NCBI RefSeq assembly: GCF_036850765.1
Contig: NC_089490.1
Location: 243,672,562-243,736,561, forward strand
Reading direction: 5' to 3'
Length of the DNA stretch: 64,000 nt
Source of the DNA: Saccopteryx bilineata
Taxonomy: Eukaryota > Chordata > Mammalia > Chiroptera > Emballonuridae
Positions 35,387 to 47,270 of this stretch are shown in pieces. Numbering within the stretch: the stretch's first letter is position 1; each line of letters begins with the position of its first letter. The position numbers were made by a program, and so were the translations under genes. Under the pieces are notes generated by a model, which saw only the letters and a list, made by a program, of their open reading frames with translations, did not search any database and was not told the DNA's origin.

Positions 35387-35728
35387 TTTGTATATATGAA
35401 AGGAGGGGAAATAGTGAGGCACACTCCCACATGCACCCTGACCAGGATCTACCCAGCAACCCCCACCTTGGGCCAATGCTTGAGTACCGAGCTATTTTTA
35501 GCATCTGAGGCTGATGTGCTCGGATCAACTGAGCTGTTCTCAGTGTCCGGGGCCACACTTGAACCAACCAAGCCACTGGCTGTGGGAGGGGAAGAGGGTG
35601 AGAAGGGCGAGAGGGTGGGAAGGAGAAGCAGATGGTCACTTCTCCTTGTGTGCCCTGACTGGAAATCAAACCCAAGATGTCAATACACTGGGCCGATGCT
35701 CTATCCACTGAGCCACCAGCGAGGGCCT
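35387..35728 (-). mobile_element. tRNA-derived SINE, family B (minus)
   Basis: The minus strand begins GCCCTCGCTGGTGGCTCAGT and contains a degenerate B box (GGTTTGATTTCC). It runs through the family B body to a weak tail. Direct repeat GGTTTGGATTTT at 35375-35386 and 35729-35740. More diverged than its neighbour at 34975. Confidence 0.9.
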
Positions 35729-35856
35729 GGTTTGGATTTTGAGGCTGTTCTGAATAGAGATGTTTAGGCAGTAGGAAGCACACAGGTTTTTTAATATATT
35801 AAACTTCTCCAGCAACAAAGATCACCAGCCCACTAGTTGTCTGCTCTCTTGTCTAG

Positions 35857-35992
35857 ATTCCTGCCTGCCTCCAACAGCACCCCAACAGCCACATGTCACT
35901 GTGGTTTCTGAGTCCGAAGTGGCCCTATCATGGAAACCTGGAGAGAGTGAAGGAAGCTCCCCTATTCAGTACTATTCTGTGGAATTCATCAG
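35857..35992 (+). CDS. EGFLAM: EGFLAM exon 5 (first half of second FN3 domain)
   Basis: Two bases, 44 codons and two bases. The read-through gives [20 protein letters not shown] then EVALSWKPG...[11 protein letters not shown]. This is a typical FN3 start: a P-x-x-P lead, V-x-V-x-S, the L-S-W B strand and the I-x-Y-Y-x-V-E-F C strand. It matches the second FN3 domain of pikachurin from memory with few differences. The acceptor is TTGTCTAG|AT and the donor is ATCAG|GTAAGT. The Arg codon is split 2+1 with the next exon, 16 kb away. Confidence 0.95.
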
Positions 35993-36384
35993 GTAAGTTT
36001 GCGTATCATACCCAAAAGCCAAAACTAGTGGCCTCAAGTATTCCAAGCACGATAGGAGACCAGAGGGGTGCCATCTCATAGCATGTGTACTCAATAGGTA
36101 ACAAAGGTAGACATATGTCTATTTATACTTTGTCCTGGGACCAGCACCTCTCCCCCCCTTCTCATTGGTGGGCCATATAAACCTATTCTTGCTCATCTGA
36201 CCTCTTTCCCGTTTTCCTTCCACAGTCAGAGATAGTCCTCACCTCTGAAAACCCCTGAGGCACCATTGCCAACAAGCCTACTTGCATTTCAGGCTTGAAA
36301 TTTGCCTCCCTGCCTTTGAAACATTGTCTTTGAAGTAAATATTTGATGGTGATTTTTCTGGAGGGAGAGGGGAAAAGCCCTTTA

Positions 36385-36750
36385 AAAACAAGGACCTTGA
36401 TAGCATTATACGGGGTGAAATAAGTAAATCAGAAAAAAACTAAGAACTATATGTATCCATACATAGAAGGGACATAAAAATGAGACTCAGAGACATGAAC
36501 AAGAATGAGATGGCAACAGGGGAGGGAGCTGGGGGGAGGGGGATGGGGTGAAGAAGGAGAGAGGGGTTGGGGGAGGGGAGGGGCACAAGAAAACCAGATA
36601 GAAGGTGACAGAAGACAATTTAACTTTGGGGGAGGGGTACACAGCACAATCAAATGTCAAAATAATCTAGAGATGTTTTCTTTCAACATATGTACCCTGA
36701 TTTATCAATGTCACTGCATTAAATTTAATAAATAAATTTTAAAACAAACA
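36385..36750 (+). repeat. L1 3' end (first of a stack)
   Basis: GTGAAATAAGTAAATCAG..., a G-rich stretch at 36515-36585, GGTGACAGAAGACAATTTAA, and a final ATTAAATTTAATAAATAAATTT with an A tail make an L1 3' UTR end. A further L1-like scrap follows at 36759-36785. Confidence 0.8.
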
Positions 36751-36807
36751 AAAAAAAAGAAATAAGCCAGGCAGAGAAAGACAAAAATGAAAAAAAACAA
36801 GTACAAT

Positions 36808-38304
36808 AAATGGTGTTGGGAAAATTGGAATGCCACATGCAAAAGACTACAGTTTGTCCCCATGTAAAAAAATTAATTCAAAATTGATCAAAGACCTAAA
36901 TATAAGATCAGAAACAATAAATTGCGTAGAAAAAAAATATAGGTACTAAACTTATGGATCTTGGTCTTAGAGAAAATTTTATATCTTTGACCCCAAAAGC
37001 AAAGGAAGTAAAAGCAAAAATGAATGGGACTGTGTCAAACTAAAAAGCTTCTGCACAGCAAAAGATACTAACAACAAATTAAAACAAAACAAAACAAAAA
37101 ACAACTAACCAAATGGGAGTAGATATTTGCAAATGACAACTCAACAAGGGGTTAATATCCAAAATATATAAAAAGCTCATACAACTCAATACCAAACAAA
37201 CAAGCAATCCAATTAAAACATGGGCAGAGGACCTGAACAGACACTCTCTTAAGAAGGTATTCAAATAGCCAACAACGCCTGACCTGTGGTGGTGCAGTGG
37301 ATAAAGCGTCGACCTGGAAATGCTGAGGTCGCCGGTTCGAAACCCTGGGCTTGCCTGGTTAAGGCACATATGGGAGTTGATGCTTCCAACTCCTCCCCCC
37401 TTCTCTCTCTCTGTCTCTCTCTCCTCTCTCTCCCTCTCTCTCTCCTCTTTAAAAATGAATAAATAAATAAATAATTTAAAAAAAAAAGAATATTTAAAAA
37501 AAAAACAAAAAAAAAACACAAATAGCCAACAACTTCACTAGCTATTGGGGAAATGCTAACCAAAACTATAATGAGATACCACCTTGTACTTGTTAGAATG
37601 ACTATTATCAACAAGACAAGTAATAACAAATATTATAGAGGTCATGGCAAAAAAGGAACCCTTGTTCTCTGCTGATGGGAATGTAGATTGGTACAGCTAC
37701 TGTGGAAAACAGTCTTGCATTTCCTCAAAAAACTGAGTAGTTACCATAAAACCCAATAATCCCTCTTCTGGGTTATCTACCCAACGAACTCAAAAACATT
37801 TATTCACAAAGATATGTGCACATTCCTTGCAGCATTATTCACAGTAGCCAAGACATGGAGTCAACCAAAGTGTCCTTTGATAGAGGACTAGATAAAGAAG
37901 ATGTGGTACTTATATACTATGGAATACTACTCAGTCATAAAAACGGATGAAATACTGCCATTTGCAACAGCGTGGATGGACCTTGAGAATATTGTGCTAA
38001 GCAAAATAAATCAGTCAGAAAAAGCTAAGAACCATAAGATCTCACTCATATGTAGGATATAAAACTGAAACTCATAAACACAGACAACAATCTGGTGGTT
38101 ACCAGAGGGAAAGAAAGGTGTGGGAAGGAGTTAGTAAAGGGTAAAGGGACCAAATATATGGTGACAGAAGATGATCTGATTTTGGGTGGTGGGCACACAA
38201 TGCAATGTATAGATCATGTATCATAGAGATGTACACTTGAAACCTCTATCATCTTATTAACCAATGCCACCTCACAAATTTAATAACAATAAATAAATAA
38301 ATTT
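36808..38304 (+). mobile_element. 5'-truncated L1 with target duplications
   Basis: Antisense-free L1 ORF2 3' text (GGTGTTGGGAAAATTGGAAT, AAAGCTTCTGCACAGCAAAAG, GCAGCATTATTCACAGTAGC, TATGGAATACTACTCAGTCA) runs into the 3' UTR (GGTGGTGGGCACACAATGCA) and an AATAAATAAATTTAAAAAA end. An 18-bp repeat AAAAAAAACAAGTACAAT occurs at 36790-36807 and 38305-38322, partly merged with the tail. The reading frame is broken. A SINE interrupts it at 37277-37518. Confidence 0.93.
37277..37518 (+). mobile_element. tRNA-derived SINE, family C, nested in L1
   Basis: GCCTGACCTGTGGTGGTGCA head, B box CCGGTTCGAAACC, a short body ending in a CT-rich run, then (AAAT)n and poly(A). The 15-bp duplication CAAATAGCCAACAAC at 37262-37276 and 37519-37533 is perfect. 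The flanks rejoin to continuous L1 sequence, which dates it after the L1. Confidence 0.97.
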
Positions 38305-40683
38305 AAAAAAAACAAGTACAATTCATTGTATCTGTATTGCCTTGGGCAAGTTTCTTGGTTTGGTTTTAGCTTGCTTTTGTTTGTTTGTTTTCTTAACACC
38401 TCTCCAGTCCTTGTTATTCATCTTATCAAAGGGTAGAAAAATGATTAGAAGCTTTTCTGAGAGTTTACAGATGTGAGACATAGCTTCCCAATGCTGCCAT
38501 GTAATTTTAAGCAAAAAGGAAAGAAAATAAGCAAAAGGAATTCCCAGTCTAGCTCCAGTCGGAGAGTCCTCGGGACGCTAGTTGCAGCTGGAGTTGGAGT
38601 TGAAACACCTCGCTGATGAAAGTGCTGTTTGTGCAGGTGGTGTTCTCGACATTAAAAGTGATGGGATTCGTCTGAGGCTGGCGGCCTCACAGATTCACAA
38701 AGAGACTAGTTCAGTATCGTTCCCGAGACTCTCTGAAGCTGGGTCAGGATTTTGCCAAGGTTTGATTAGCTTTGCATCTCGTTCTCGATTTCCCAGCTTA
38801 TTCCTTGGTTGTGGAAAAATAGTTACGTGTTTCTTTGGAGAGGTACTCACAATGTCTCTTTGATGCTTGAGCCTGGACCTGGTTTCATCAGGTTTGTTGA
38901 ATTCCAAGCAGCAGATGCTCAAAAGAAGACGAGGCAGTCACGCACTGGCTCCCAGGACTGTGGAGTTCGATGGCAAATCTAAAGTCAAGGAATACTAGAT
39001 CCATGTCACCTCGGCAGTCCCTCTCCATCCATTTCTGTGCCACACTTTCCCTTCGTTGGCTTCATTTCCAGGCAGGCTCTTCCTGAGTGCTGGTGAGACT
39101 GCCACCAAGCACTGAAGACTTGCAGTCAACTGGCTGGCCCCACTGGAAAATAACCCAACAAAGTCTCAGTAGTCATTCCAATTGGCCGAGCGCGGGTTCC
39201 TCTCTATTCCCTGAACCAATCACTGTGGCCAGGGAGGGGACAGCACTAATTGGTCTGTACCTGTCCTTTTCTGAGCTCTGAAAGTGAGGACAGATGGGTC
39301 ATTCAGACCTGAAGTCCATGACTGAGAGTTGAAAAGGGTGACAATTGCGGTGCAAGTAATGGAAAACAGGAGAACATTAAAAACAAAACAAGTTGCCTAC
39401 CTTTAAAGTTCCAGGCCAGTGGTTTTCCTCAAGGGTCATCTACAGTCCCTCTGTTGAGTAGATTTGGTAAGGCCAAGCCAGGAGTGTGCCTGGAGTAATT
39501 CTGGTTCTAGTAATAGTTAAAACGCCAACACTGCAAAGTCCTAAAATGTCAGCTTTTTCATGTATGAAATGGAGTGAAACATAACATTTATAATTCACCA
39601 GCAAAGCAAAGTGTAATACTTTAAAATTTCTATGAATTGCAAGGTTTTCCAAAAGCAGCTTAGCAGGCTATCTGTATAACCCCCAGCAAAAGTGATAGTT
39701 GTCATTTATGATTCATTTTGCCCTAATGTATGCATTTGTTACCCTTGTCTGGCATCTTGGTAAAAGGCAGAAGTCACAGTTGTTGATGTGTATATACAAC
39801 TGCACACAGAAGATGAAAGAGGTTCACTGGATTAAGGACCAGAAGAGCTGGGACATGTGGCCCTGTGCCTGTCACCTTCCCTCCTGAGGCCTCAGTGCCC
39901 CTCATTGTTTGGGGTCCCCCAAAGCAGAGCCTGAGACAGGGCCTTGGCGCACGTATTTTCTTTTGTTTAGAAATAGGAGTGAGGAGTGAGGAGAGTAAGA
40001 GAAGGAAGGAGGACCTGGAAGGGTGCATCACTGACACCACTTCTGAAGGTCGCAGGGTCTTCAGTGGGACCTCAAGGCCACGGCGACCTCTGATGTGGAC
40101 AGTCCTTCCTCCAGAATTTCCCTATCAGGAAAACATGACCATTCATTCTCTGTTGACTGAGGGTCCCCTACCCCCTGGGGCCTAACTCTCACCTTCTAGG
40201 CTCTGCTGGCTGTGGATCAAGGACAAAGGGGTGGGGGAGGTCCCTGGAGAGAAGGAGCGGAGATGTGAGCACAGCAGGAGCTTGAGGCTGGAAGCTGGCC
40301 GCACAAGGGGAGTCTGAGCTCCCAGGAAACTGTGACACAGCTGCTCCTGAAGTCAGAGGCAGGACGAGGCAGCTGTCATGGGCCCCAGAGGCGCTGACGA
40401 CCATGTTCCTATCTGCAAAACATGGCTGATTAACTCCTTCCAACCTTATAAAGTGTGGTTAGGAGACTTGAGTGAAATCACATATGAGAAAGAACTTTGT
40501 AGACATTAAAAACCTAAAAAACTGCCAGGTATATATGGCTGTTCTGTGCCTACATTTAATAATTATACTTCCTCTCCAGCAAAAATGTATTTTAACATTC
40601 AGCATTGTCTCTAATATTTAAGGGGCTTAGGCCCCAAAGTCTTAAGTATAAATATTTTTAAAGTGTTCACCATCTGAACAAAC

Positions 40684-40706
40684 TGTTTATATATATATAT
40701 ATATAT
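40684..40706. repeat. (TA)n microsatellite
   Basis: About nine to ten TA units after CTGTTTA. Confidence 0.9.
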
Positions 40707-40859
40707 GATCTCTGTTGATCTTGGAAAATATACCTTCAGAATGCCCTGGAAAGCTAACTTCAAATTTAGAATTTCTGGACATCTTAGAGTTCCAAATGGA
40801 ACATGCACGGTAGAAGGGGGAAAGCCAACCCCTGGTTCCAGCCCCTGAGCTAGGACTTC

Positions 40860-41020
40860 TGCCTCCATTGTCTCTTCCAGAGTACCTAACGGTAGTCACG
40901 TGACTGCCTCTCTGTACCTCCACTTCCTCATCTGTAATACCAAGTTAAATGTAACCCTCGTTGCAAGGCTGTTGATCATAGATTTTGCATAGCGTTTATA
41001 TGTAGTAGACATTTGATGTG
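40860..41020 (+). repeat. MIR fragment
   Basis: GTGACTGCCTCTCTGTACC, CACTTCCTCATCTGTAATAC and GTTGCAAGGCTGTTGATCA match the MIR core. Confidence 0.65.
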
Positions 41021-42751
41021 TTTGTTTCCTTCCTACCACGCCACTATTTCCCTTTGACAAAGAAAGAAATTGAGACTCAGTTGCTTTGGTTGCTTTACTG
41101 AGGCAAAACACCTGGATGGGGGACAGAATTAAAATTGGGACTGAAATCAGAAAGCCTTCACAGCACATTGTGGTATTTACTGCTTGGCTGCAGGGTAAAT
41201 CCCCACGCTCACCTGTAAACATCTCAGAGCCTGTCCCGCTGCAGGCGAGTGCCTTCAGACACGTGTCTAGAGAGAGCTCTCCTGGGCTCCATATCAGAAA
41301 CTGCAATTAGGGTGAAAAACTCTGGGGGTCTGCAGCAATTCTGTTTTCCCCAGCCAGGTCTATTTAATGTTTAATATCAAATTCCTTTTGCCCAGATAAT
41401 CTCCTGCGTACAGAAACACCTGTGACAGGTCTCTGTGCGAGCCCGAGGTTTCTTGTTTATATCCAGGAAGCAGGCCTTTGGCAGGAAAGGCTAGGAAATT
41501 GTGGAAGTCAGTTTTTGGCCAGACATTATCCATAGATTTCAACCATCTTAATGTGAAATCTCCTTCTAAGTCCTGGCGTTGGAAGGTGAGGTTCCCGTCC
41601 TTTCTCTCTCTTGGTAGGTGCTCACATGTCACTTGTTTTCTTATTTATTAAACAAGGAAAATGGTATAAAGGCATTGATAGGAAATAGTCTTTAAAATCT
41701 TTATAAATACTTAACTGGTTAATAAGAGATTGCCCTGAGAAGTTACACTTGGCCAGAGTATGGGGGACCTGACTGCTTATTTGCTAGTTTGATGATGTTT
41801 CAGGCAGATATTATGCATTATGACTCTCTCCCGAGTCATGCGCTTATGACCAAGCAAATTTTTGTTCCTCATCTGGCTTCTCTTTCCCCTAAAGTTGGCC
41901 CAGGGTTGTTCATTATCTGCCTTGCTAACAGTAGATTTTTTAATTTTTAATCAGTGTAGAAAAGATTTGAAAAGGCAAATTCTAAGTAAGGCTGCAGGCT
42001 CTAACATAATTTGCAGTATTTTCAAAATTTTTACCTGCTTTTTTTAAAACAGAAAAATCGTGCATTTGTGGTGGAAGAGATACTGAAAGTTTCTTTGTGG
42101 GCAACAATGCTTGGTGATTATGAAAATAAGAACCAAGAATAAATATAGCTACCTATGCTTTGAAATATTTTGGCTATAAATATCTGAGAAACTTTTCTCC
42201 TCTGCCTAAGAATTTCCCCAGGGTAAGTGCCTTTCTCAGAAGCAAAAAATATATACTATAGTGGCAATGAAATCCAAAGTCTTAGAAAAATATTCCTCAC
42301 CCCTGATGTTCCAAGTGGGTGCCATACTTCACATATGCTATCTATCAGATTGGTTAAAGGTAAAACATAGTTGGGTGTTTTTTTTTGTTGTTGTTGTTTT
42401 TAACTTACATATAGTTTTTTTGCAGTGTGACCTGACCTCGTAAAATTGTTTCAGAGGTTTGCAATGTCAATTGCTGGAAAAGATAGATTCAAGTTTTTAA
42501 CGGCTATTTTCAATAAAAAGTCTACCGCTGGCTTTTTTGGTGTGCGTGGGAAAGTGCATAATATCTCTGTGTGTGTTTTAGGAGCACAGGTCAAGAAGTG
42601 TCACCCTCTCAATCTCAGCCTGAGATAGTTACACTAGTAAATGAGGAGGAGCAATGCTTCCTGTCTTTTCCCTTTCACACGTTTCTGCGTAAATAATTCC
42701 CCGATTCTTTGCAGACACCTTCCATAATAAGACTCAAAAAACTCATCTTCA

Positions 42752-43151
42752 GGCCCTGGCCGGTTGGCTCAGCGGTAGAGCGTCGGCCTAGCGTGCGGAG
42801 GACCCGGGTTCGATTCCCGGCCAGGGCACACAGGAGAAGCGCCCATTTGCTTCTCCATCCCTCCGCCGCGCTTTCCTCTCTGTCTCTCTCTTCCCCTCCC
42901 GCAGCCAAGGCTCCATTGGAGCAGAGATGGCCCGGGCGCTGGGCATGGCTCTGTGGCCTCTGCCTCAGGCGCTAGAGTGGCTCTGGTCGCAACATGGCGA
43001 CGCCCAGGATGGGCAGAGCATCGCCCCCTGGTGGGCAGAGCACCGCCCCTGGTGGGCGTGCCGGGTGGATCCCGGTCGGGCGCATGCGGGAGTCTGTCTG
43101 ACTGTCTCTCCCTGTTTCCAGCTTCAGAAAAATGAAAAAAAAAAAAAAAAA
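42752..43151 (+). mobile_element. tRNA-derived SINE, family B, youngest-looking copy
   Basis: GGCCCTGGCCGGTTGGCTCA head, A-box-like TGGCTCAGCGG, perfect B box GGGTTCGATTCCC and a long body with repeated GCCCCTGGTGGGC blocks. The tail is about 20 pure A. Perfect duplication AAAAAACTCATCTTCA at 42736-42751 and 43152-43167. CpG sites are largely intact, which suggests recent insertion. Confidence 0.96.
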
Positions 43152-43711
43152 AAAAAACTCATCTTCACACAGGGCTGCATGAAAGCTGACTTTCACTTGA
43201 GAATCTCAAGGTCATGCCCACCTGAGTAGGTTCTGAAAATTATTCACAAGTTGACGTTTTTGTCAAAAGTCATCTATCTTTCCATCCCATCATAAACACT
43301 TGTTAATCCACAAGTGACAAATGAACTTCATTTCCTCACGGGACGTGACCCTGCAAAGGCTGTGACTGAAATGAAGATCAAGTCCAGTATTCAGAATGGA
43401 GGCTGAATGGATTCTGGATTTTTCCTTGAATAGTTTTAAGGGATGATGTGATTTGGCTCATGGTCAAGGTCACAGCCTAAGAAAATTAAGGAAGTTCCTC
43501 ATTCAGAATTGAAGCTGACAGTCTGATTCTTGGTTTCCTCTCTCAGGTTTATGTTTGTCCAAATGTGGAATCAGGAGACAAGGTCTGAGCTGGCCCCTAG
43601 TCCCGGGACAAGTGGCTTGCTTCCAGCTCTCAACTTCTTTACCTACAAAATAAGGTTGGACCATGTGGCCTCTGAAGTCTGGTGACTGGTTTTCTGTCCT
43701 CATGACAAAGG

Positions 43712-43975
43712 AGAGGCAGTGCAGAGTGGTGGTTTGTGTGCAGGCTCTGGAGCTAGACTCCCTGGTCTGACCTTTGCCACACCTCCACCATTTCTAAACC
43801 ATTTGCTCTTCAGTGGATTATTTACGCCTCTTCTTTGTGCTTCATATAGAACAGGGATAACAGTGTACTTTTCTCTTAGTGACATTGTGAGATTAAATGT
43901 GTTGATACATGGAAAATGCACAGAAGAGCGCCTGGCACATAGTAAGTTCCTAATCAATGCAAATTCTTCCTGTTC
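43712..43975 (+). repeat. MIR, near full length
   Basis: CAGTGCAGAGTGGTGG, AGGCTCTGGAGCTAGACTCC, GACATTGTGAGATTAAATG and GCGCCTGGCACATAGTAAGT cover MIR from head to 3' end. Confidence 0.88.
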
Positions 43976-44049
43976 ATGGGTTTTGCGATAGGTCTTTTCT
44001 GCTTGTCTATATAGCCATGTACTTTCTGGGCTAGCAGTCTTTATGCTTG

Positions 44050-44290
44050 CTATTATCTTCCAGGATAACGCTACTACCTCTTTATCTACCTAACTCTTGT
44101 TCATTCTTCAGGACCTCTGCTTGATTATCACTTCCTCCAAAAAGCCTTCCCTGAACGCCTGCCCATTCTTCAGACTGGGTTAGGTGTACTTACAACATTT
44201 ATGTGCAAGACTCATCACACTTGCAGTGAATTGCTTGTTCAAGGTCTGTCTTGCTCACCATGACACATGGGTAATGACCGACTCCGTCCC
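44050..44290 (+). repeat. L2 fragment
   Basis: CTTCAGGACCTCTGCTTGAT, ATCACTTCCTCCAAAAAGCC and TTCCCTGAACGCC match the L2 3' region. Confidence 0.65.
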
Positions 44291-44359
44291 TTCTGTGGAA
44301 TACAGCACCTAGCGTGGAGTAAATGTACCATATGTCAAGTAGGTTCCCGCAGACAATGG

Positions 44360-44530
44360 GACACAGGCAGTCTTGCGATTGAATCTAGAGAATGTCAGCA
44401 ACTAGTTGGAACCTGTGCAAACTCCTTTACCCCTCTGAGCCTTGCTGCCCTCTGGGGTGAAATGGGGCCGTTAGCAGCTACCTGGGAAGGATTGTGAAGG
44501 TGAAGAGATGTCTATGCAGCCCTTAGAAGA
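44360..44530 (+). repeat. MIR
   Basis: CAGGCAGTCTTGCGATTGAA, CTCTGAGCCTTGCTGCCCTC and GAAATGGGGCCGTTAGCAGC follow the MIR core. Confidence 0.65.
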
Positions 44531-45759
44531 GTGGCTCATGGGAGACTGTGTGTATGTCCTTACCCCAAGCCTTATGTCCTTACCCCGAGCCGCATGTAAT
44601 GGAAACATATGGCCACACTAGCCACAGGGGGTTCACACCAACCTCCTGCCTCAAACTGATGAAATCAAAGCCAGACAACACCCCAACATGTATCTGCACC
44701 CCATCTTTTCCCCTTCTCTCTAATATAATGTTATTTATTGCTTTTGTTTTTTCATCAGAAAAGGAATGGCAGTGTGGGGTAAAGCTTCAAGTAATACCTA
44801 AATATGTCAGGCTAACATGGAAGTTCCCATTGAATGCTAAGTTGTGCTCTGGAGCTCTTCATAGGATGCGAGTGAATTGCAACTGTTTTCATAGTGTTTT
44901 ACTAGAGTACATGCCAGTGACTGGGCAAATGGCTGTGATGTTGAACGGTGGTGTGGCCGGCGATGTGTCGGCTTTCCTGCCCCCCAAACTATAGAACTTT
45001 ATTTAAATCACTGGGTTTTTTTTTTATAATTAGTTAATCTAGGGAAGAATGAGGGTGAAGTCCTCTTTTCTTTGTAAGAACGTGTTTAGGAAGTCATGCT
45101 TTTTAAGTATCAGTCTTCCTGACCACCAGGAATCGCCTTAGAAATGAGCGAGAGTGGGCTTGCTTGGATGCAGGTGAGACTTCGTGTTAACAAGGGTGCC
45201 TCACAAAGCATTCCTTCTTCTCACCTCTCCTTTCCAAACTGAAAATCTCAGAAACACCTTCCAGACTGGTGCCCGGTCTCTGAAATTCTGGTAGCTGTCA
45301 AGTTCACCTATTCAGGCTCCAATGGAAAGGGCAATTCTGAATGTCTCTGCAGAAGTCTGACCAACTGTTCTACAAATGGGTCCCTTAAAGCTTCCGTCCC
45401 TCCTACCATGAGCGTTTCTGATGTAATCCCCAGTCAGACTGATGGCAGTTGACATAAATTGAATTCTCGTGTCACAGCCATGGGAGCCATTTGTAAACTA
45501 TAAATGAAAGGGCGCTTGTCGGCAGCTCTGCCTGGGACAGAATGCCAGCTGGGTCTCTTTCTCCATTCTGTCCATCTGTTTGTCATTTGGTTGGGTTGGA
45601 CCAATTTGTAAATAAAGAAAGAAAGCTGAAGGTCAAATAATACATTTTTTTTCTAAACTATGACTACTTAGTGGTTTTGGACGTCTTCTTGCAATTCATT
45701 TTAGTGTAGAGCAGATCACACAGAAAACCAATCTGTAAAATTGACAGTGAATTGGAGGC

Positions 45760-45783
45760 TTTTTTTTTTTTTTTTTTTTTTTT
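45760..45783. repeat. Poly(T) run of 24
   Basis: Uninterrupted T run without a recognisable SINE or L1 body beside it, so its origin is unknown. Confidence 0.9.
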
Positions 45784-46286
45784 AAAGCATGAGTTTTTTT
45801 CACGCGCGCCTGTCGCATTCGCCCAGGATGATCTCTGGGATCGTGTCTCCTTGAGACCAAGGTACTAGCTTGTAGTCTGCAGATCCTCAGGTGCTCCTTG
45901 GATAGAATTCAAGGGGTCTCTGGGCTTTGGCTGGACAAAAATTATATCCTGTTTTACCAAATTAAGTGTTTTTGTTTTGTTTTATTTTGTTTTCAAATAT
46001 GAATGTAAGCAGCAAACCACAATGGTATTAACAATTCCTGTGACTTTGTCACAATTAGAATTATACATGTTTTCTTATCTCATTACAGTTGTTGTACATA
46101 TCTCCAAATACTAGTTATGCTTATCACGACTTTAAAATTATTAAATCAATTGCTAGGTATTGTTATGTAATATACTAATAAAAAAGTACATATGCTAGTA
46201 TTAGTATATCACAATTTTTGTTTTTATAATTGTTTCTAATATAATTGGTTTTCTATGTATTTTATTTTATTTATTTTAAAATATTA

Positions 46287-46625
46287 TTCTGAGCCTGACC
46301 AGGCAGTGGCACAGTGGATAGGGTGTCGGCCTTAGATGTAGAGGACCCAGATTCAAAACCCTGAGGTCACCTGCTTGAGGGCGGGCTTGACACAGGGTCA
46401 CTGGCTTGAGCGTGGGGTCATACACATGACCCCATTGTCACCAGCTCGAGCCCAAAGGTCACTGGCTTGAAGCCCAAGGTAACTGGCTTGAGCAAAGGGT
46501 CATTGGCTCAGCTAGAGCCCCCCAGTCAAGGCACATACAAAAAAAGTAATCAATGAACATTGTTTTCATCTCTCCCCATTCCTGTCTGTCTGTCCCTTTC
46601 TGTCAGTAAATATATATATTTACTG
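46287..46625 (+). mobile_element. Old family A SINE with extra internal blocks
   Basis: GCCTGACCAGGCAGTGGCAC head and a degenerate B box (GATTCAAAACC). Three or more CACTGGCTTGAG(C/G) blocks make it longer than the copy at 6401. It ends CTTTCTGTCAGTAAATATATAT. Diverged, and no clear target duplication. Confidence 0.88.
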
Positions 46626-46903
46626 AGAGAGGGTTCATAAGCTTCCTCAGACAATCAAAGGGGCACAAACAAGTTTAAAGATTGTTGTCTTGGGCCAGGG
46701 TTCGTACAACTGCTTCTCACAGGGTCAGATAGTAAATGTTTTAGGCTCTGCCAGTTATGTGATCTCTGCCTCAACCTCTCAGTTCTGCCTCTGTGGCAGG
46801 AAAGCCACCCCAGACAACACCTAAACAAACAAGCATGGTTTGTTCCAGTAAAACTTCACTTAAAGCTAGCAGCAGCTGACATTTGCCACACCTTGGCTTA
46901 GAG

Positions 46904-47270
46904 CAGGGGTCCCCAAACTACGGCCCACAGGCCACATGCAGCCCCCTGAGGCTATTTATCCGGCCCCTGCCGCACTTCCTGAAGGGGCACCTCTTTCATT
47001 GGTGGTCAGTGAGAGGAGCACTTTGACCATCTCATTAGCCAAAAGCAGGCCCATAGTTCCCATTGAAATACTGGTCAGTTTATTGACTTAAATTTACTTG
47101 TTCTTTATTTTAAATATTGTATTTGTTCCCGTCTTGTTTTTTTACTTTAAAATAAGATATGTGCAGTGTGCATAGGGATTTGTTCATAGTGTTTTTTTTT
47201 ATAGTCCGGCCCTCCAATGGTCTGAGGGACAGTGAACTGGCCCCCTGTGTAAAAAGTTTGGGAACCCCTG
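46904..47270. mobile_element. hAT-type non-autonomous element
   Basis: Ends CAGGGGTCCCCAAAC and GTTTGGGAACCCCTG are inverted repeats with one mismatch. The 8-bp target GCTTAGAG is perfectly duplicated at 46896-46903 and 47271-47278. Length is 367 bp with no transposase frame. Confidence 0.95.

Larger units (their letters stand above)
34226..35856 (+). other. EGFLAM: EGFLAM intron 4 (about 1.6 kb)
   Basis: Phase-1 intron with donor GTAAAT and acceptor TTGTCTAG. Its second half holds two SINEs in opposite orientation, 34975-35326 (+) and 35387-35728 (-), each with its own target-site duplication. This leaves little unique sequence before the acceptor. Confidence 0.75.

Noticed and set aside
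34954..35508. 184-codon plus-strand frame
   Set aside because: It translates a family B SINE and its neighbour. Similar SINE-derived frames occur at 9196, 42709, 42927 and 49091.
42752..42830. tRNA gene-like heads with A and B boxes (also at 6401, 9157, 34975, 37277 and 49255)
   Set aside because: Each is the promoter head of a SINE with a body, A tail and target duplication. None folds as a complete tRNA with an acceptor stem.
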